Program-made: the position numbers and the translations under genes
Shown here: in pieces, positions 58,501 to 64,000 of the stretch
Layout of the letters: every line of letters begins with the position of its first letter
Position numbering within the stretch: position 1 is the stretch's first letter
NCBI GenBank assembly: GCA_032690845.1
Contig: CM064433.1
Span: 37,136,658-37,200,657, forward strand
Direction: 5' to 3'
Length of the DNA: 64,000 nucleotides
DNA from: Eleusine coracana subsp. coracana
Lineage: Eukaryota > Streptophyta > Magnoliopsida > Poales > Poaceae
The notes under the pieces: model-generated
Databases searched by the model: none
What the model was told of the DNA's origin: nothing
What the model saw: only the letters and a program-made list of their open reading frames with translations

Positions 58501-61500
58501 GTTTCCTTCACATGAGCCTTGTTAATAAATCGGGGGGGGGGGGGGGGGGGTGTACTTTTGAAAATAAGTTTAGTTGATCATTGTCCTACCAACTCTAAAC
58601 ATTTCTGTTTCCCATCTAGTTTCTCTTTGATTCAGTGCTGTATTTCTGGGAGCCTCGCTTTCATCCTTTGATCCGTGAGGTATGGTCAATTAAGAGCAGT
58701 GTAGTTTCTGTTACTATTTATTTGCCTTTTTATGGCTATAATGCTTTTGTTGTGTAGGGACACAAAAATTTACTATTATGGATAGTTGACCAGTTAACCA
58801 ACGCCACAGAATTCGAGGGCTTTCAGGTCTGCTCTTATAATGCTTGGGAGTCCATTAAGAACTTTGAAATAAAATATTCTTCCTTTTTTTTTCCAGCCAC
58901 TGACACCGAGCCCAGAAGATTTCCCGCTACATTTGGAACCTTATGCATTGTCGTATATTCTGACAAATCTGAAAACATCTGAGGTAAGCAATTTAGTTTG
59001 CAAGGTTTTTCTTTTTGTATCATTGTCTTCAGTATATTTTATTATGCTGTTTATGTATGCACATGCATACTTCTTTTTGTTTCCATTACCACTTCAAACT
59101 ATAAAACTCTATTCAGTCTTGGGAAATTTTTGATTTTTAGGATCAGATCAGAACTGAAAACCAATACAAAATAAATAAAGAAGTTATACTTTGATATATC
59201 CTGATTAAAGCCCCCAAATCGCCTGCTCATCAATAAGGTCATCAGCAAGGATTGTGAAATAATATCATGACAATGGGGATTTCTGTGTGCCATAATGTAA
59301 AATTGTATGCACAAATATACCCATGTAGTTTTTTTAATTGAAAGAATATACACATAATTTTATACTGCTGCTGTCGACACTTAAACTTCATACCAATTTG
59401 CATAATGTTTTGTGTGTATAATCTATTTTGTAGTAGCCTAGTTAGTTTCCTGTGGATAATTTTATTAGTTCGAGAATACCATTAAATCCTTGAGGAACTA
59501 CTGATACCATGAAAATTTTTATTGACACTTACATAATTTTTCTTATGAATACATACTCAGGGCAATTTCATGCAAGTCTTTTTTTTTTTTCCAATTCTGA
59601 AAATGAGCATTTTCTTGTAGGTTATACATGTATAACTAACCATGTGCCCCTGCATTGCTATAGATTTTAAATTTAAACAAACATCAATTAATTATAAAGT
59701 ATGTTAGTGTAAACTCATCTGTACCATCTGACAAATTTCTTAGTTGGCTAATTTCACAAAGACGATAATTGATTCCAGCAAAGTACTAATAGATGTGTTT
59801 TATGGAATAATATCTCACATATATGAATTTCAACATGGTAGGGATGCTTTTTTTGTTGAATTTCCGTAGTTCACTGCCAATAATGACTTGGAATAATGGA
59901 CCTTATTAAATCTCACGTTTAGCTATGAGACCTAGCGCTAGGACCTTATTAAATTTCAAGACTTTTTTTTTGCGACAACTCAAAGCACATTCACATACTC
60001 TTGATAATATGAACTAACATGAGTCTTATTTTACAGAACTGAAATATATTGATTTGACTAAAATGAATAATTTATAGTTACTTTACACACTTCATCAAAT
60101 GATAAAAAGATGAAACTCTGGTTACTGTGCCATAATCGCAAAATGTGCCAATGGGTGAGCATAGCAATTATTTCCCTTGTGCTCCTGCACTGCACATACC
60201 AGTGAGACTCGTCAATGATAAAAAAGAAAAACAAAATCTATCCTCTTCATCTACCTCCTAGCAGAGTTGTTTCTTTTCCTCTGTTGACTCAAATCTAAGG
60301 CATATGATGGTGCATATTTTCCTTGGGCATCCAAAGTTGAGCCCCTTTACTATCCTCTTCCCACCTATCCCTGTTTTCCATTTGATTAAGGCATCATGCA
60401 CTGGAGCTGGAGGGGAGCATAACTGGACTCTGTATAGAGTACTCACTACTGTGCCATTACTAGGCCCATCAAATCTTCTTGTCACCAAATTCGATTCCTG
60501 TTGGCGCACAATAGTTTGCTGTAGGAGCAGCAAACACAGCACCTAGTTTGTATAGGACGCACCATACTCTTCACCTGTGAGCTATTTCCATGTCAGACTT
60601 TCCTCAGCAACTCTGGAGTCAGGATCTGACCATCAAGGAATTTGGTTGGAGCTTAGGAGGGACACAGAACACAGTTAACTGCGGTGGGCCGGAGGGGTGG
60701 CGTGTGCGTACTGAGAGATGGGCTATGCGCGGTTACGCTAGTGCAAGCCTCAGAAAAAATTAAAGCAGGAGCAGCAAGTAAGCAACCGAAGGAGCAATAG
60801 ACAGTGGGCCCACCTGTCGGCACATAGAGTTGAGGGAATGCATGACGATGACCCACCAACACAAGCCACCAACTCCATTGTTTAGTATAGTAGAGATGTG
60901 GTTGTTTCTTTCTCACTATCAGTTAATACTGTTTCTGTTAAGTTGTGGTAAAATAATGTCATCTTTGCATGGCATACATGTCTTGTAGCATTTTGTTGAT
61001 ATTCTCATTGCTATTCGTTCATTTAGATCTCTGTCACCTGAATTTGAGAAAGACTAATTTATGTGCTTCAGTATGCTAAGGCTGTCGGGCAAGCACGCAT
61101 GCATGATGCGTATGACAACCACTTGTCTTCTGGTGTACTGGATGATGATATTTACAAATACATGTTGATTGAGGTATAACAATTTGTTCAACTATATTTC
61201 TATGTCATAACACATACAATGCTGCGGTCTAGTCTAGCACAAATATCACTGCTTATATTCATTTTTTGCAGGATTGTTATCTTGGGAAAGATGTTGATGG
61301 TTGGGCAGTGCCATGTCAATTTTCAGATATGGACCATGACCTTATTAAATTGTCTCTCAAGGTGCTAATCGAATTCTTTCTCTTTGCCCCCAAAAAAATT
61401 CTTCCTTTGAAGTATTTATATGCTTTTTTTTCTTGTGAATTATTTCTTTAACAAATATATCCATTTTGCAGCGAAGAGCTGAAATAGTGAAGAAAGATCA

Positions 61501-63291
61501 TCAAGTACAAACATATTTATTTTGTTTAAGAGGCCTACTTGAAGACGAGTCAGTATGGAGCCAAAAAGAATTATTTGACCCTAATTCCGTTAAATAAGGA
61601 TTGATGTTTCTTATTTTGCTTTGTTTGTCTTGAACGTTGGTCTAAATACTTTTTTTTTCTCTTCTTGAAACCTATTGTTTCATTTTAAAAATCCCTGAAG
61701 TACCATATAATATTGCTGAAATATGAACTATTTTGCAGGAGGTAAACTTGTTTTATATTTATTTAACCACCCTGATTTTGAGCAATTGACAAGTAATGTT
61801 TTTGATATGTTTGAGATTTTATGGGGAAAATTTGGTAGACCTATAACTTACTAGTACTTCTTTTTTGAATATCTGAAATCTGAGACACTCTGCCTTTTCT
61901 CTATCTCTCGTATGCTCAATCCCCTGGAATCATGTTGAGCCCACCCTTTTCTCTTATCCAAAAATTTTCTTGGATTTGTGATTTGATGATTCTATGCATC
62001 CATAAGGGTGACTTTTCCATATCAAAGGCTGAGGGCTCCACAGCCGCTTTGTTTAAAAACAAATTTTGCATGACTCAAATTTATATGTTCATTGATATGA
62101 GTTTATAAAATCGGTTCTTACTATGTGGATTATTTATGCTGCAAGTAAGCATATGGATTAACTATTTTCTTGAGCAACACAAGTCCACACAATAAAGTAC
62201 ACATTCTGTAATTATTTTACTCAAGAAATTCAGCAACAGCATATATATGAACATATAAACATGTACTTGTGTGCATAACTAAAAAAATGCAATTGTTTTT
62301 CTGGCAGTGATTTACCTTTATGTCTGGTATCGCATTACAAAATTTGCTTCTGGCCTTCTTTGATTGACTTGATTCTGAAATTGTTCAACCAAAAACATTT
62401 CAGCGTAAAGATCAAGTCGCACGTCTAATGAATGATCTTGAAGTACAAGGATTTTTTGACATCGATGATTCTCATATCAATTGGGTATGTTTTCACATAA
62501 GCTAGATGTGCCCTTTATGTTACACTTGTGCACATATTAATTTGATCGATTGGTTATATAGGAGAATAAACACTTCACAGAGCTTGTTGATGAATTCAGA
62601 AATGAAGTTTTCGCAGACCATTGTCTTCCCAGACATTATGTCATCCAAGGAATCATTGTAAGCTATTTCCATGTCCAAATGTGTTGTGTTTGAAATAATT
62701 AATAGTAACAGGGTCAAATTGCTTGTAATGCAGGATTACAGAATAATGTCACTATCAAAGGGCAAGAGTCAGCGTTCCTTTGAAAAGGTGACTGGATCTT
62801 TAATAAGACTTCTATTACTGTTAATGTAGTTCATAACTTGGCCTAATCAACTATTGGTCTACTTATTTTGAAGTCAAAGCATGCACACACAAAAATTATT
62901 TGGGTAATCATATTTTAAAGCAGAGTTTGAAAGAGGACTCTTTAGTGGACTAATATCACAAGTACATATATGGGCCACATGACCCACTAATATTTGAGCT
63001 AGGGGACACAAAGCGTAAATTATGGCCTTAAGTTTATTATAACGTATTTTGGTTTATTTCTTTTAGGTCGTTGGTGAAGCATGTGACAGACTAACTGGAT
63101 ATCTTCCACAGGTGCTGAAATGTTGATTGTTCTTTTTGGAAAATTGTATAGTTCAATAATAATGTGTAGAAGAACCTATTGCAACATAGTTTTGCATCAA
63201 AATAATGCATCATTACATGTTTCAGTTTTGGAGAGATACACGCCACTACAGGCATGACTTCTATGACAGTATTCGAGAACCCTTAGAAAAG
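52593..63291 (+). CDS. HASTY (exportin-5)-like protein, plus-strand paralog (3' end beyond window)
   Basis: Twenty-four exons were placed, totalling 3009 nt (1003 codons) with consistent phase, GT-AG introns and no stop. Exon 1 (52593-52640) opens MVQLECASAAICLDPQ, matching MAQVEVASASILDPQ of the minus copy, which fixes the start. Exon 2 is 53036-53146 and exon 3 is 53877-54062. The conserved SMEFKHLSRLIKF, HEGRPRGSYYFG, YLFVHGCFGRL and ESYNYLSS segments mark the HASTY-homologous block. As in the minus copy, the HASTY middle is missing and a long unknown extension follows. The last exons are not in the window; the minus copy predicts at least one more. It is transcribed away from the minus copy, and the two starts are 26.9 kb apart. 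Confidence 0.85.
53251..53386 (+). repeat. Tandem duplication, 2 x 68 bp, in intron 2 of the plus copy
   Basis: Two adjacent copies start TGGATAGTTGAAGATTAATC at 53251 and 53319 and differ at about three positions, so the duplication is recent. Confidence 0.85.
53877..54062 (+). CDS. Exon 3 of the plus copy: joins counterparts of minus exons 3 and 5
   Basis: The exon begins HLLKCRHEELSSPDCLNL, like minus exon 3, and ends STDILHIHML before gtaagg, like minus exon 5 (ADIVHPQML before gtaagt). The Ser-rich exon 4 of the minus copy, and the introns around it, have no counterpart here. Either a genomic deletion or retro-type intron loss removed them, or the minus copy gained them. Confidence 0.75.
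54144..57202 (+). CDS. HASTY-homologous block (exons 4-9) of the plus copy
   Basis: The exons are 54144-54244, 54514-54763, 54948-55093, 56054-56539, 56622-56937 and 57056-57202. Their lengths are 101, 250, 146, 486, 316 and 147 nt, against 101, 256, 134, 444, 334 and 144 in the minus copy, and phases are identical. They encode VEHKILCEAFYI, LLYLLKLLNAIWTQPEW, RCIHSLWKDQIACNL, the large conserved block and FGYWVDDVAATKA. Confidence 0.85.
55629..55641 (+). repeat. Poly(G) run, 13 nt
   Basis: A mononucleotide G run in intron 6 of the plus HASTY-like gene. Its length is prone to sequencing error. Confidence 0.8.
57311..63291 (+). CDS. Unrecognised C-terminal extension (exons 10-24) of the plus copy
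   Basis: The exons are 57311-57391, 58007-58123, 58223-58312, 58380-58478, 58620-58679, 58758-58826, 58897-58983, 61072-61173, 61272-61361, 61472-61552, 62404-62484, 62562-62657, 62734-62787, 63067-63111 and 63226-63291. Eleven of the fifteen have exactly the same length as their minus-strand partners. Typical segments are LSPKFRSKYGINS, YFWEPRFHPLIRE, PSPEDFPLHLEPYA, MDHDLIKLSLK, LPRHYVIQGII and FWRDTRHYRHDFYDS. The protein similarity with intact phase shows selection on this unknown domain in both copies (inference). Confidence 0.8.
58532..58550 (+). repeat. Poly(G) run, 19 nt
   Basis: A pure G tract in intron 13 of the plus HASTY-like gene, 54 bp after the donor at 58478. It could form a G-quadruplex in the pre-mRNA; its length is uncertain. 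Confidence 0.8.
58984..61071 (+). other. Long intron 16 of the plus copy (2.1 kb)
   Basis: The corresponding minus-strand intron is only 235 bp (17519-17285), so most of this intron is inserted DNA. The segment 60170-60900 differs in composition from its surroundings and is probably a transposon remnant, but I found no terminal repeats or domains. Confidence 0.5.
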
Positions 63292-64000
63292 GTCAGTATT
63301 TTCTTTGCCTGAACTGTGGTGGATGACCTGTGTATTAGATAGATAGATAATACATACAGTTTACAGAGCCAAGATTAAAAGGGCTGGCAAGCTCCAAATA
63401 TTAAATATGAACCCCAGAAGGCTGCAGATTTCAGATCTCACAAAAGAATCATATTACTCATCATAAATATTGGAGATCATGTAATGCAGGTCACTAACTA
63501 TATTCTAACTAAGTTCAATCCTCGTGCTGTGAAAGGACTAGCTCTGATAGATTTTTGAGTAATTATTACATGATAGAGGCTATAATGCATCTGAGTTTTT
63601 GCTATATTAGTATTTATCCAACTTCATTTTAGATTTGATTTATTCAAGTTGCACTAGCGATAGCTCTGAGTTGGTTGTAAAATTTGCTTTAATCATGGTA
63701 GTAATACCTTTCTACCATGACGATATTGTTGAACTGTCCTGAAAATGCATTGTATTGTTGCTATGGAGGGTGAAAAGTATGTCATTATATTGTTTACCAT
63801 CCAAAATCTATTGCCTAGTGTTCAGTATCAAGCCTGGTGTTGACAGGTCCATTATTTTCTATATTGTTTAGTGTTCAGTATCAAGTCAGTAGATACTGGA
63901 TAAGGATCTGGTACTTCTAGTTGGTGCTCAAAGAGACATTGTTCATCTACAAGTGTCTCTACTCCAATGTCTCGTCTCATGTCTGCCCGTAGCCTCACCT
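63292..64000 (+). other. Intronic sequence to the window edge
   Basis: This follows the donor at 63291. No further exon matching the last coding segment of the minus copy was found before 64000. Confidence 0.5.

Overview
This window is nuclear genomic DNA of a grass (Poaceae), probably a panicoid. The evidence is spliced genes with GT-AG introns, a very GC-rich 5' coding exon, and dense nested plant transposons: Tourist-like MITEs, hAT, MULE and Helitron elements, SIRE-like and other copia elements, a large-LTR element and truncated LINEs. The species cannot be fixed from the sequence alone.

Genes. Two paralogous genes related to plant HASTY (exportin-5 family) lie head to head. One is on the minus strand (start 25676, last plausible stop 14393; 26 exons placed plus a last coding segment). 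The other is on the plus strand (start 52593, 24 exons placed to 63291, running off the right edge). From the exon at 23450-23550 (minus) and 54144-54244 (plus) onward, 21 consecutive exons correspond one to one, most with identical length and all with intact splice sites. Both proteins appear to lack the central HASTY region and carry a long C-terminal extension that I do not recognise. Between the two starts (about 27 kb) is a DNAJC21/JJJ1-type J-domain protein gene (47349 onward). The left edge (about 530-1490) holds the 5' exons of an unidentified minus-strand gene.

Layout. 1-1760: partial gene and GC-rich 5' flank. 1867-3600: two MITEs with TTA/TAA target duplications. 3665-8100: a 4-kb LTR with its primer-binding site. 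8100-9600: repeats and a (CT)n tract. 9612-12650: a decayed minus-strand copia element. 12700-13850: unassigned. 14393-25676: minus-strand HASTY-like gene with LINE pieces in its introns. 26000-27500: AT-rich and unassigned. 27500-37060: SIRE-like copia fragments, with a solo LTR inside gag. 37060-39590: GC-rich, unassigned. 39598-41700: hAT element with a Helitron nested in it. 41700-44330: unassigned, ending in a second Helitron terminus. 44790-45456: small MULE. 45490-47290: DNA transposon remnant abutting the JJJ1 start. 47349-49061: JJJ1. 50460-51290: probable transposon. 52593-64000: plus-strand HASTY-like gene.

Most unusual signals. (1) About 39 short pseudo-palindromes occur in four clusters within the copia LTR and internal DNA (28505-29296, 35669-36193, 36896-36965, 32265-33445). 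Nearly all are paired at 20-22 bp centre to centre, about two helical turns, and both motif classes use the same ATCGGC/GCCGAT half-site. (2) The HASTY-like pair looks like a rebuilt exportin: internal deletion, new C-terminal extension, and gain or loss of a Ser-rich exon between the copies.
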